64,000 bases of DNA from Polaribacter ponticola (GCF_026191475.2 NZ_JAOSLC020000003.1:706001-770000); one strand, 5' to 3'. Positions 47,979 to 57,709 are shown, counted from the first letter of the stretch. Notes: generated by a model not told the origin, from the sequence alone. Numbers and translations: made by a program.

Positions 47979-49067
47979 ATGAAATTAGAGAGAAGATACG
48001 ATATTGATTGGTTAAGAGTTATTGCCATTGGTTTATTATTAATATACCATATAGCAATTGTTTTTCAGCCTTGGGCCTTATTTATAGGCTTTATAAAAAG
48101 CAACGACTCTATCGAAGCTTTATGGAAACCTATGACAATGCTAAATGTATGGCGAATTCCATTACTTTTTTATGTATCTGGTATGGGACTTTTTTTTGCA
48201 ATGCGTAAAAGAAACTGGAAACAATTACTTTTAGAAAGAACAAAACGAATTTTGTTACCTTTTCTTTTTGGTATTGTTGCTATAACTCCTATACATATGT
48301 ATATTTTTCAAATACACTATAGTTTTCCTTTTGATTACGTACCACATCAAGGTCATTTATGGTTTTTAAGAAATATTTTTATCTACGTTTTATTACTTAC
48401 TCCTCTTTTTTATTATTTAAAAAAACATGAAAATGGTAAGGTTAAAAAAGTAATATCAAGTATAATGAGTCATCCATTAGTTCCAATAATAGTCTCAATC
48501 TTTTTTGTTATTGAAGTACTTTTAGTAAAACCGCAAATGTTTGCTTTATACGCACTTACTTGGCATGGTTTCTTAAATGGTTTTTTAGCATTCTTATTTG
48601 GCTTTTTACTAATGTATAGTGGAGATAAGTTTTGGAAAACTGTTAATAAATGGAAGTGGATGTATTTAGGTTTAGCTGCGGTACTTTTTGCTATTAGATA
48701 TACACAATTTAATACAGAATCTCCAGGATATCTTATGGCAATTGAATCTAATCTGTGGATTTTTGGCGTTTTTGGTTTAGGATTTAAATACTTAAACCGA
48801 CAAAGTAAAACTTTAAGCTACTTAAGTCAAGCAGCATATCCTGTGTACATCATTCATATGTTTGTTTTATATGCAGGTACAATATTAATATTACCCTTAG
48901 AAATTTCAATCATTTTAAAATTTATATGCATTGTAATGTTTACAATTTTAGGTTGCTATTTTATATATGAAGTTATTATTAGAAGAATTAACTTTTTAAG
49001 ACCTCTATTTGGTTTAAAGCCCAAAGTAAAATTGAATAATAAAACAATAAACTCTATTAAAAAATGA
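47979..49067 (+). CDS. Acyltransferase family (Acyl_transf_3) membrane protein
   Basis: 362 residues with about ten membrane helices. Opens RRYDIDWLRVIAIGLLLIYH with the conserved helix-1 His, then FYVSGMGLFFAMRKRNWKQLLLERTKRILLPFLFG, the family core with Arg residues, and SQAAYPVYIIHMFV near 285-298. Members O-acylate sugars in the envelope (peptidoglycan, lipopolysaccharide or glucans). Substrate unknown. It is 24 bp after the ankyrin lipoprotein and overlaps the next ORF by 4 bp (ATGA). Confidence 0.93.
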   Translation: MKLERRYDIDWLRVIAIGLLLIYHIAIVFQPWALFIGFIKSNDSIEALWKPMTMLNVWRIPLLFYVSGMGLFFAMRKRNWKQLLLERTKRILLPFLFGIVAITPIHMYIFQIHYSFPFDYVPHQGHLWFLRNIFIYVLLLTPLFYYLKKHENGKVKKVISSIMSHPLVPIIVSIFFVIEVLLVKPQMFALYALTWHGFLNGFLAFLFGFLLMYSGDKFWKTVNKWKWMYLGLAAVLFAIRYTQFNTESPGYLMAIESNLWIFGVFGLGFKYLNRQSKTLSYLSQAAYPVYIIHMFVLYAGTILILPLEISIILKFICIVMFTILGCYFIYEVIIRRINFLRPLFGLKPKVKLNNKTINSIKK

Positions 49068-49660
49068 AAATCTTAAACTTACACTTTACGAAATTACTGT
49101 TTTATTTAAGCGTTTCTATAACCATTCAAATTTGTAATAAAATTGAAGAAAATTCAACAAAAGAAACAACTTTAATTGATAAAACTGAATTTAATACTCA
49201 AGATAAAAATTTAGTTAAAAATGATTCTTTTTTTACTGATAAAAATGAAACTATTTCTACCGTAGATAACTATATTTTTTTAGGCATCGTAGAAGGTTTA
49301 TTTTATTAACTATAACCCTCTTCAATTACTAGTAAAAAAGGAATACAAAACCCAAAACATCAGGTTGTTTGACAATTTAAACCTAAGTGATTCAATTTCT
49401 GAAACATATAAAACTTTTAATCCAATAAAAAGATTTAAAACTCTATATTACAAAGAAATAACTTCTTTTTATGAGCTTTTTTAATGCCAAATGTAAGTTT
49501 TAGAAACATGAATAAATCATTAAAAAATTATGCTAAATTTGTTTATTTCGAAAATATGATTTTATCAAGAGTCTTAATAATAAGACAAAATCAAGTAGCT
49601 TATCATAAGTCAATCAAATCTTTAAAAGAATTAAAGAAAACATTAGAAAAAATAGATTAA
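49064..49660 (+). pseudogene. Putative small lipoprotein, apparently split into three frames
   Basis: ORF 49064-49309 (81 aa) begins with a hydrophobic segment and a lipobox-like cysteine (ITIQICNKIEEN). After its stop the coding pattern seems to continue: a +1 frame from about 49292 to 49484 (INYNPLQLLVKKEYKTQNIRL), then -1 at the T6 before 49482, giving MPNVSFRNMNKSLKNYAKF and an open end to 49660 (KSIKSLKELKKTLEKID). Joined it would be about 199 residues; no family recognised. The last part could be a separate 50-aa ORF from ATG 49508. The start overlaps the acyltransferase stop, so it is the third gene of that operon. Confidence 0.5.
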
Positions 49661-49708
49661 CAACTAATTATCAACTAAAAATAATATCATTTTGAAAAAA
49701 ATAAAACC

Positions 49709-50727
49709 ATGTTAAATATATTTAGAATTATACTACTTCTTGGAACACTTTTTTCATTAACCAAAGTACCTTGGCCAATTGTTAAAGCATGGGCAAAACC
49801 TTTACCAAAAACAGTACAAGAGCAAGTTAATGATGCTTTAGATTATGGTTTTGATGGGATGATTGTTTATATCGATAAAAAAGGAAAGCCACCTGTTTTT
49901 TATAGTGGAGGTTATAAAGATAGAGACAAAAAAATACCAGCAGATCCAAAATCGTTATTCAAAATTGCAAGTATTAGTAAATTATATGTTGCAGTTTCTA
50001 TAGCAAAGTTAGCAAATAACAAACGTTTATCGTTAGAGAGTACATTAGCAGATTACTTTCCAGAATTGGTTGGTAGAATTGAAAATGCAGAAAAAATTAC
50101 TTTAAAACTGATGGTGCAACATCGAAGCGGTATTCCCAACTTTACTAATAACCCAGCCTTTTGGGAAAATGAGCAAGAAAATAGTAAAAAAGCACTCGAT
50201 TTTGCTTTAGATCTTCCTGCAAGTTTTAAACCAGATAAAAAATATGAATATTCAAACACAAATTATTTGTTGCTTAGAAGAATTTTAGATAAAGTATTAG
50301 GCTATAATCATCATTTATATATAAAAGAAGAAATATTAAAACCATTAAACCTTAACAACACTTTTTTTCACTTAAAGAAGTTAATTTAGAAAACGTGATG
50401 AGTGGTTACTATGTTGGTGAAACATCAGACTTTAAAACAAATGAAAACGGTATGTTAGCTACAGCAGAAGATGTGGGTGTTTTTTTACGTGCATTAAATG
50501 ATGGTTCTGTATTTAACAAAGGAGAAAAAGAAATATACTCCTCAATTTACGTATATGACCATGGAGGTTTGGTTCCTGGTTATCAAAGTCTTGCAGAGTA
50601 TCATAAAGATATAGATACTGTTGTAATTCAATTTATAAATACAACCGATTTTGAAGGTTATGAATGGAATTTGTCTGAAATTTCTATCAACAGAATTGTT
50701 AAAATATTAAAAAGACAATATAAATAA
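49709..50727 (+). pseudogene. Serine hydrolase, beta-lactamase/AmpC-like family, frameshifted
   Basis: About 340 residues if joined; N-terminal membrane or signal segment (FRIILLLGTLFSLTK). SxxK motif in FKIASISKLYVAV (SISK), Tyr motif YSNTNYLLLRRIL near 185-190, and the C-terminal HGG in YDHGGLVPGYQS, the equivalent of KTG in class C enzymes. The first ORF stops at 50389; the second starts about 50395. They join by -1 at ACT-TTT-TTT-CAC (T7 50362-50368), reading SLKEVNLENVMSGYYVG. The family covers beta-lactamase-like, D-aminopeptidase and esterase activities. The three motifs are intact. Confidence 0.85.
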
Positions 50728-50774
50728 TCACTTATTGTACAGCTTCCTAAATATAAATTTAGGAGGTTGTAAAA

Positions 50775-51649
50775 CTATTTTTTTAAACTTTTATAAATAG
50801 CTGTTTTAATTTTTTCTTCATTAATCCAACCATTAAAAGATTTATAACTTTCCGTAATTGTTTTATTTACTATTACTTCTTGTAAAGTAGCTTTATTATC
50901 AATTTCTATTTGAATATTGCTTTTAATAGTATTTAACATTTTTAAATAACTTTTTAAATCTGATCTTTTAGCCACATTACCATGTCCTGGAATAATCTTA
51001 GTCTCGTTATTAGATAATAAGATTGCCTTTTCTATACCTGCAATATATCCATTTATAGAACCACCAGACGCTAAATCAATATAAGGAAACTTGCCTTGAA
51101 AATAAGTATCTCCCATATGCAAAACATTGTTTTTAGTAAAGTATATTATAGCATCTCCATCGGTATGAGCATTATGAATATGAGTAATAAGAACATCATC
51201 ATTATTAAAGTACATCATCATATCATCTGTAAATGTTATAACTGGTAAAGCACTTTCTGGTGATGCTTTTTTGGTTTTACCTCTTACAACTTGATCAACA
51301 CTCATTCTTTTTCGAACATTATTATGAGCTACAATTAATGCACCTTCTTTTTCAATGTTCACATTTCCTCCGGTATGATCTCCATGCCAATGAGTATTTA
51401 TTAAGTACTTAATGGGTTTACTAGTTATTTTCTTAATTGCTATTAATATCTTTGGAGTTAATGGAGCAAATTGATCATCAATCATAAAAACACCATCTTG
51501 TCCTATAAATAAACCAATATTACCTCCTTTACCTTTTAATGCATATAATTGATCTGTTAATTTTATAAATTCAATTTTTACCTCTTTTTTTGACCTTTAA
51601 TATTAGTTGATATAAAAAAAAGTAATAATAATATTTTTAAAGATTTCAT
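50775..51649 (-). pseudogene. Secreted metallo-beta-lactamase-fold hydrolase, frameshifted
   Basis: About 290 residues if joined. Start ATG 51649, read by eye: MKSLKILLLLFFISTN signal peptide, then a -1 shift at CAA-AAA-AAG (plus-strand T7 51585-51591, A_AAA_AAG heptamer) leads into KKEVKIEFIKLTDQLYALKGKGGNIGLF and the main ORF (50775-51485). Zinc ligands: LINTHWHGDHTGGN (HxHxDH), NAHTDGDAIIYF (Asp), IIPGHGNV (His), IAHNNVRKRM. The NAHTDGD and PGHG patterns fit the class B beta-lactamase-like group with quinoprotein-type relatives. Convergent with the serine hydrolase gene; a role in beta-lactam resistance is not shown. Confidence 0.82.
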
Positions 51650-51730
51650 TTCTAAACATATTTTCTTGAAAGTTACAACTTATGCTTTGTATATAAAACA
51701 GCAAAGTATATTTTTACAAAAAATATATGT

Positions 51731-52177
51731 ATGCAAATAATAATTGAAGTTATAAAAACGAAGGATATACTATCAATTATTCCTTTACTTTCAAAAATTA
51801 ATACTAAAACACAACCAGAATTACTAAAAGAACGTGTTTTAGAAATGGCAAGTTTACCTCATTATGAATGCGTAGGTTTATTTATTGATGATAAATTATC
51901 CGGAATTTCGGGACTTTGGTATTCAACTAGACATTATATTGGTAAAACTGTAGAACCAGATCATGTAATTATAGATGAAACCTTAAGAGGTAAAAAAATA
52001 GGCGAACAATTTTTTAAATGGATAGATAAACATGTGATTTCTAAAGGTTGTGAGGCAATCGAATTAAATAGCTACGTAAGTAATCCTAAATCACATAAAT
52101 TCTATTATAATCAAGGATATGAAATTTTTGGATTTCACTTTTTAAAAGTATTAAGAAAAGATAAAAAATTTTATTAA
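51731..52177 (+). CDS. GNAT family N-acetyltransferase
   Basis: 148 residues. GNAT fold: YECVGLFIDDKLSGISGLWYS (strands 2-4), HVIIDETLRGKKIGEQFFKWIDKH with the acetyl-CoA pyrophosphate loop RGKKIGE near 97-103, and AIELNSYVSNPKSHKFYYNQGYEIFGFHF (strand 5, Y near the end). Substrate unknown. Stands alone between the MBL-fold gene and tRNA-Gly. Confidence 0.93.
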   Translation: MQIIIEVIKTKDILSIIPLLSKINTKTQPELLKERVLEMASLPHYECVGLFIDDKLSGISGLWYSTRHYIGKTVEPDHVIIDETLRGKKIGEQFFKWIDKHVISKGCEAIELNSYVSNPKSHKFYYNQGYEIFGFHFLKVLRKDKKFY

Positions 52178-52191
52178 TTTCTTTAAAAAAA

Positions 52192-52221
52192 TTGCAGATG
52201 TTAAAAAACATTGTATATTTG
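52192..52221 (+). promoter_or_regulatory. Consensus promoter of tRNA-Gly
   Basis: TTG (52192-52194), 19 bp, TATATTTG (52214-52221), 18 bp before the tRNA. Confidence 0.8.
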
Positions 52222-52239
52222 CAACCGCTTACCAATAAC

Positions 52240-52312
52240 GCGAAAGTAGCTCAGTTGGTAGAGCGTCAGCCTTCCAAGCTGAATGTCGCCAGTTCGAACC
52301 TGGTCTTTCGCT
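52240..52312 (+). tRNA. tRNA-Gly (TCC anticodon)
   Basis: 73 nt: acceptor GCGAAAG / CTTTCGC, D arm GCTC-GAGC, anticodon stem TCAGC/GCTGA with loop CTTCCAA (anticodon TCC), T arm GCCAG-TTCGAAC-CTGGT, discriminator T. CCA not encoded. Own promoter and own terminator. Confidence 0.96.
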
Positions 52313-52313
52313 C

Positions 52314-52348
52314 AAAAAAGACTTTACTTAATTGTAAAGTCTTTTTTA
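52314..52348. terminator. Bidirectional terminator between tRNA-Gly and the rhomboid gene
   Basis: Stem GACTTTAC (52320-52327) / GTAAAGTC (52335-52342), flanked by A6 and T6, so it can serve tRNA-Gly on the plus strand and the rhomboid gene on the minus strand, whose stop is 3 bp away. Confidence 0.85.
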
Positions 52349-52350
52349 TT

Positions 52351-53007
52351 TTATAAACTTTTCAATTTATCACCAAAAAGCAATAATAAAATAATAGGAA
52401 CAGCCAACATAATTACAAAAATTGTGTTCGTAGTAAATAAAATAGGATTTAAAATAAGAGTTAAAACAAAACCACCAATTGCACCACCTAAATGGGCTGC
52501 ATGACCAATATTACCTAATTGTTTTTTCATTCCGTAAATCGAATATAATAAATAACCAACTCCAAAAATATAACCTGGTATAGGTATTGGGATAAAAAAT
52601 AAAAATAATTCCATTCCTGGATAAAGTAATATAGAAGAGTAAACAATACCTGAAACTGCTCCAGAAGCTCCTACTGCACTATAGTAAGGTTCATTTTTAT
52701 GATAATGTAGAGTATAAAAACTCCCAGCTAATAGACTTCCGAAATAAATTATTAAAAAAGAAATTGGTCCTAAAATAGTAGATACAAATCCGCCGAACAT
52801 ATACAATGCATACATATTAAAACCAAGATGCATCCAATCTACATGTAAAAAACCAGAAGTTAACATTCTTAATTTCTCGTTTCCAAGAACTCTACCAACT
52901 TGAAACTTATATTTATCTAAAAAAACATAATCATCAAAACCTTTTATAGAAAATAAAACATTCGTAATAATTATTATTAAAATAATAGGGTCTATACCTT
53001 CTAGCAT
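52351..53007 (-). CDS. Rhomboid family intramembrane serine protease
   Basis: 218 residues, six membrane helices. MLTSGFLHVDWMHLGFNMYALYMFG (helix 2 His-Asn region), VGASGAVSGIVYS with catalytic Ser in GASGA near 107-111, and IGHAAHLGGAIGG with catalytic His near 165. This is the compact GlpG-like catalytic core with no extra domain. Substrate unknown. Own -7 box at 53012-53019. Confidence 0.95.
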   Translation of the reverse strand: MLEGIDPIILIIIITNVLFSIKGFDDYVFLDKYKFQVGRVLGNEKLRMLTSGFLHVDWMHLGFNMYALYMFGGFVSTILGPISFLIIYFGSLLAGSFYTLHYHKNEPYYSAVGASGAVSGIVYSSILLYPGMELFLFFIPIPIPGYIFGVGYLLYSIYGMKKQLGNIGHAAHLGGAIGGFVLTLILNPILFTTNTIFVIMLAVPIILLLLFGDKLKSL

Positions 53008-53011
53008 CTTA

Positions 53012-53019
53012 CAAACATA
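53012..53019 (-). promoter_or_regulatory. -7 promoter box for the rhomboid gene
   Basis: Minus-strand TATGTTTG, exact TAnnTTTG, only 5 bp upstream of the start at 53007, implying a nearly leaderless transcript. -33 not found. Confidence 0.35.
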
Positions 53020-53089
53020 ACAAAATCTCTTTATTATAACTATTTCTAATTAAATATAAATACTGATATTTGCATTAAAAATAAAACTT

Positions 53090-54010
53090 ATGCAATTTTT
53101 AGTTTTTGCACTTACCTACCCTTTTATTTGGTTATTTTCTAGATTACCTATGAGGGTTTTATATATAAAATCTGATGTATTTTTCTTTTTAATATATTAT
53201 GTTTTTAAATACCGAAAAAAAGTAGTTTTAGAAAATTTACAATTAGCTTTTCCAAAAAAATCTGATGAAGAGAGAGTAAAAATTGCGAAACGTTTTTTTA
53301 AGCATTTTACAGATTTATTTATGGAAAGCGTAAAAGCTTTTTCTATATCTGAAAAAGAAATTTTAAAACGTTATAAATACAAAAACCCAGAGCTTATTAA
53401 CGACTTAGTTAAACAAGGTAAAAGCATTGCATTAGTTGGTGCACATCAAGCAAATTGGGAATGGTCTATTAGTTTACCATTAGTTTTAGATGGTGTTATT
53501 AATGGAGCCTATACTAAAATTGGTAATAAATATTTTGATAAAGAAGTTAAAGAATCAAGAGAAAAATTTGGTGTTGTTGGTTATAAAACTTCAGATACTG
53601 TAAAAGCAATGCAAAGAAATTTTACAGAAAAAAAACAAGGTTTATATATTTTACTAAGTGATCAATCTCCTCAATTACCAAAAACCTTTTATTGGAGTAA
53701 TTTTTTTGGTGTAAAAGTACCAGTTCATACAGGTGCAGAAATGTTAGCAAAAAAGTTTGACTTAGTAGTTGTAAACTACATTACTACCAAAACAAAAAGA
53801 GGATATTTTGAAACTGAATTTCAATTGGTAGCAGAAAACCCTAAGGAGTATGATGATTATCAAATAACGGATAAGTATCTTCAAATTACAGAAGAGAACA
53901 TAAAAAAGCAGCCTGAACTATATTTATGGTCTCATAAAAGATTTAAACATAGAGATAAATTCGAAGAATGGAAAAAATTAAAAGTTTCTAAACCGAAAAC
54001 CAAGAAGTAA
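53090..54010 (+). CDS. LpxL/HtrB-like lysophospholipid (lipid A) acyltransferase
   Basis: 306 residues, N-terminal membrane segment (LTYPFIWLFSRLPMRVLY). VLENLQLAFPKKSDEERVKIAKRFFKHFTDLFMES, then LVGAHQANWEWSISLPL with the HxxxxE acyltransferase motif near 122-127, YTKIGNKYFDKEVKESREKFG, and LLSDQSPQLPKTFYWSNFFG. It should add the secondary acyl chain to lipid A at the inner membrane. Related in theme to the LpxR-like deacylase at 21816. Its 3' end overlaps the convergent aminotransferase gene by 23 bp. Confidence 0.92.
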   Translation: MQFLVFALTYPFIWLFSRLPMRVLYIKSDVFFFLIYYVFKYRKKVVLENLQLAFPKKSDEERVKIAKRFFKHFTDLFMESVKAFSISEKEILKRYKYKNPELINDLVKQGKSIALVGAHQANWEWSISLPLVLDGVINGAYTKIGNKYFDKEVKESREKFGVVGYKTSDTVKAMQRNFTEKKQGLYILLSDQSPQLPKTFYWSNFFGVKVPVHTGAEMLAKKFDLVVVNYITTKTKRGYFETEFQLVAENPKEYDDYQITDKYLQITEENIKKQPELYLWSHKRFKHRDKFEEWKKLKVSKPKTKK

Positions 54011-55453
54011 CTAATTCTTTCTCTATTGGTGTTACAAATTTATGTACATAATCATTCTTTAAAGAATCATATTCATAATCTTTAGACCAATCTTCTATAT
54101 TTTCTGTTAACTCATTTAATGATTTACAAATAAAATCTAACTCACTATTTGTAATTGTTGGGTGTAAAGACAAACGAATCCATCCTGGTTTTTGAGTATT
54201 ACAACCATGTAAAATTTCGTCCTTTATTCTATTTGATGTAATTTGATCTACATTTAATAAAAAGTGTCCATAAGTACCAGCACAAGAGCATCCTCCTCTA
54301 GTTTGTATTCCAAATCGATCGTTTAATATTTTTACAACTAGGTTAAAATGGTATTTCTCAAAATAAAATGAAAAAATACTTAATCGTTCTTTATGATTAG
54401 GAGCTAATATTTGAACACCATTCAAATTTTCTAAAGTGTTAAACATCACTTTATTTATTTCTTCTTCTCTCAGATGTATATTATCTGTACCCATTTTGTC
54501 TTTCAATTGTATCGAAAGCGCAATTTTTATTGTTTGTAAAAACCCTGGTGTTCCACCATCTTCTCTAGTTTCAACATCATCAAAATAATCATGTTGTCCC
54601 CAAGGATTAGTATAACTTACTGTTCCTCCTCCAGGATTATCTGGTATGGTATTCTTATATAATTTCTTATTAAAAATCAAAACTCCAGAACTTCCTGGAC
54701 CTCCCAAAAATTTATGAGGAGAAAAGAAAATAGCATCTAAATACTCTTCTTCAATTTCTGGATGCATATTAATATCTACATAAGGTGCACAACAAGCAAA
54801 ATCAATAAAACACAAACCATTATATTTATGAATTAGTTTCGCTACTTTAAGATATTCTGTTTTAATACCAGTTACATTAGAACAAGCAGTAATTGAAGCA
54901 ATTTTAATTTTTCTATGTTCATACTTCTGAATGCATTTTTCAAAACTTTTTAAACACACCAATCCAGCATCATTACAAGGCACAACTTCTACATCTGCAA
55001 TAGTTTCTAACCAAGAAGTCTGATTAGAATGATGCTCCATATGCGAAACAAAAACAATCGGTTTTAAATATTCAGGTACATTTGTATAATCTTTTAAATT
55101 CTCTGCTACTTTTAACCCTAATATTCGTTGAAATTTATTTACAACACCGGTCATACCAGAACCTGTTGTTATTAAAACATCATTCTCATTTGCATTTACA
55201 TGGCGTTTAATAATATTTCTTGCTTCATGATAAGCAAGTGTCATTGCAGCACCAGAAGTTGATGTTTCTGTATGTGTGTTTGCTACAAAAGGGCCAAATT
55301 CATTACAAATTTTTTCTTCAATTGGCCTATAAAGCCTACCACTTGCAGTCCAATCTGCATAGATTAAATTTTGTACGCCATAAGGCGATCTAAAAGTTTG
55401 GTCTGCTCCAATAATTTGGTCTCTAAACTGAGAAAAAACTGCTCTAAATTCAT
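53988..55453 (-). pseudogene. Class V aminotransferase / cysteine desulfurase-like protein, frameshift near the start
   Basis: About 489 residues; PLP fold type I. YADWTASGRLYRPIEEKI near the start, SPHKFLGGPGSSGVLIF with the PLP lysine, RGGCSCAGTYGHFLL with a cysteine loop, and IRLSLHPTITNSELDFI. The open frame upstream extends to a TTG at 55490 inside the preceding gene, giving an unusual start (VDLDYFNILSYEF). In the other frame ATG 55453 gives MNLEQFF, and with one more T at plus-strand A6 55433-55438 it continues SQFRDQIIGADQTF. The ATG is 11 bp after the preceding stop, which fits an operon. I prefer that reading; if wrong, the gene is intact from 55490. Substrate unknown (isopenicillin-N-epimerase or cysteine desulfurase group). 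Confidence 0.75.
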
Positions 55454-55464
55454 AACTTAAAATA

Positions 55465-56299
55465 TTAAAATAATCTAAATCTACCTCCAATTAAAATATT
55501 ATTCTGTAAAAAGAAAAAATCTTGTGAAGCACCGTCTAATGAACTTGTACTTATTTTTACATTTGGCATATTTATATAACCTCCTTTTAAATCTGCTTGG
55601 ATAAAAAAGTGCTTTAAAAAAGTGATATTTAAACCAGCACCAATCGAAAGTCCATAACCAGAAATATGAAAATCATCATGTCTTTCTTTCTCCAATAAAG
55701 TGGTATCTGTTTTTGGATATAAAAAACCAAAACCAACACCTTCTGTAACATTTATCTGAAGGTTTTCCGAATCTAAACCAAACCAACTACTTACATCATC
55801 AAAACGATATAATTGTACATTAATATAATTCAATCCATCTGTATGTTCTAGTCGTAAAAAATCTTCTGTTAATTGAATTTCTTCACCATTATAAACACCA
55901 TCATATTTTGTGTTTCCAATATTAATGTTTCCGTTAATATCTACAAATTGATCGTTATTAACAACATATTTCATATGATCTACACCAATTGAAATTGTAT
56001 AGTTTTCTTTAAAAAAATAACCTATTCGGGCATTTGTTTGTGGTTTAGTAAGACTCGTAATTCCAAAATAGTTTTTAAAAGAAAATTTTGTTGGAGTATC
56101 ACTCGCTTTTACATTTTGTAATGTAAAATCATAATTTTCACCTTTAAACCGAATATCAGAATTAGAATAACTTGCCCAATTCCATCCCCAATAAGCAAAA
56201 AACTTTCCTTTATTAGAAACTTTTTTTGTTGATTTTCTTGTGCATTTACAGAAAATGCTATTAAAATAGCTATTAAAAAAATATTTTTTTATAAAACAT
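55465..56299 (-). pseudogene. Outer-membrane beta-barrel protein, two frameshifts in the N-terminus
   Basis: About 278 residues if joined. The long ORF (from 56307 by ORF, 55465) reads KKVSNKGKFFAYWGWNWASYSNSDI, a typical short porin start, with even strands and a C-terminal strand LIGGRFRLF. The first 28 residues of that ORF look wrong (FNSIFCKCTRK). Reading from ATG 56299 in the other frame gives MFYKKIFF, and after one base in A7 56275-56281 or T7 56284-56290 the signal peptide LIAILIAFSVNAQENQQ; then a second -1 shift at CAA-AAA-AAG (T7 56221-56227) restores KKVSNKG. ATG 56299 touches the glmM stop. Function unknown; resembles DUF-type barrel proteins. Confidence 0.75.
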
Positions 56300-57691
56300 T
56301 TATGCAATTATTTCTTTAATTTCTTTAATAAACCTAACAGCTAAAGCATCTGCTGCATCTTGTGATTTTGCTTCGGTATAAATTCTAATAATTGGCTCTG
56401 TATTAGATTTTCTTAAATGAATCCATTCATCAGCAAAATCAATTTTTACACCATCAATAGTATTTACATCTTCGGTAGCATAAGTAGAAGCCATTGTTTC
56501 TAAAATCTCATCTACATTTATTTCTGGTGTTAATTGTATTTTATTCTTACTCATAAAATAACTTGGATACGAATCTCTCAATTCTTTACAAGGCATTTTT
56601 TTATGTGCTAAATGAGATAAAAACAAAGCGACACCAACTAAAGAATCTCTACCATAATGAGATGCAGGATATATAATTCCTCCATTTCCTTCTCCACCAA
56701 TTACTGTATTGGTTTCTTTCATTTTTATAACCACATTTACTTCACCTACAGCACTTGCAGTATAAGTTCCGCCATGTTTTTGTGTAACATCTCTTAATGC
56801 TCTAGAAGAAGATAAGTTAGAAACTGTGTTTCCACCACCAAGTCTACCTAAAACATAATCTGCACAAGCAACTAAAGTGTACTCTTCTCCAAACATAGAT
56901 CCGTCTTCAGAAACTAAAGCTAATCTATCTACATCAGGGTCTACAACAATACCTAAATCTGCCTTTTCTTTTACTACTAACTCAGAAATGTCTGTTAAAT
57001 TTTCTTTTAATGGCTCTGGATTATGAGGAAACTGTCCATTTGGTGTACAATATAATTCTACACACTCAACATTTAACTCTTTTAATAAAGCCGGAATAAA
57101 AATTCCTCCTGTAGAATTTACCCCATCTACAACAACTTTAAAATTGGCTTTTCTAATTGCATCTGCATCTACCAATTCTAAGTTTAATACTTCTTGAATA
57201 TGCTTTTCTAAATATGTATTATCTTTAGAGTAAACACCTAAATCATCAACTTCTGCAAAAGAGAAATCTTCACTTTCTGCTAAAGCAAGTATTTTTTCTC
57301 CTTCTTCTCCATTTAAAAACTCACCTTTTTCGTTTAACAACTTTAAAGCATTCCATTGTTTAGGATTATGAGAGGCTGTTAAAATAATACCTCCATCTGC
57401 TTTTTCTAAAGGAACTGCAACTTCAACTGTAGGTGTAGTAGATAAACCTAAATCAACAACATTTATACCTAAACCTACTAAAGTATTAGCTACTAAACTA
57501 GATATCATTTTACCAGAAATACGAGCATCTCTACCAACTACAACTGTTATTTTTTCTTTGTTAGGGTTTCTACTTATAATGAAAGCTCCGTATGCTGATG
57601 CAAATTTAACTGCGTCTATTGGTGTTAAATTATCTGCAGTTTTCCCTCCAATTGTACCTCTTATTCCTGATATAGATTTTATTAATGTCAT
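56300..57691 (-). CDS. glmM: Phosphoglucosamine mutase / phosphohexomutase GlmM
   Basis: 463 residues, four-domain alpha-D-phosphohexomutase. ISGIRGTIGGK at the start, TASHNPKQWNALKL with the phosphoserine near 102, VDPDVDRLALV (metal-binding DxDxD) near 240, GGEGNGGIIYP sugar loop, and RKSNTEPIIRIYTEA phosphate loop. Converts glucosamine-6-P to glucosamine-1-P for peptidoglycan and LPS; in Bacteroidota this subgroup may also act on glucose-1-phosphate, the product of the GH149-like enzyme, but that is inference. Followed directly by the barrel protein gene. Confidence 0.9.
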   Translation of the reverse strand: MTLIKSISGIRGTIGGKTADNLTPIDAVKFASAYGAFIISRNPNKEKITVVVGRDARISGKMISSLVANTLVGLGINVVDLGLSTTPTVEVAVPLEKADGGIILTASHNPKQWNALKLLNEKGEFLNGEEGEKILALAESEDFSFAEVDDLGVYSKDNTYLEKHIQEVLNLELVDADAIRKANFKVVVDGVNSTGGIFIPALLKELNVECVELYCTPNGQFPHNPEPLKENLTDISELVVKEKADLGIVVDPDVDRLALVSEDGSMFGEEYTLVACADYVLGRLGGGNTVSNLSSSRALRDVTQKHGGTYTASAVGEVNVVIKMKETNTVIGGEGNGGIIYPASHYGRDSLVGVALFLSHLAHKKMPCKELRDSYPSYFMSKNKIQLTPEINVDEILETMASTYATEDVNTIDGVKIDFADEWIHLRKSNTEPIIRIYTEAKSQDAADALAVRFIKEIKEIIA

Positions 57692-57709
57692 TGTCTTTAT
57701 TTTGTCTTA

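Noticed and set aside
48008..48208. Plus-strand ORF within the acyltransferase gene
   Set aside because: Another frame of the acyltransferase with no independent support.
50775..51649. MBL-fold gene as an antibiotic resistance gene
   Set aside because: The fold and zinc ligands do not decide substrate; environmental MBL-fold hydrolases are very diverse.
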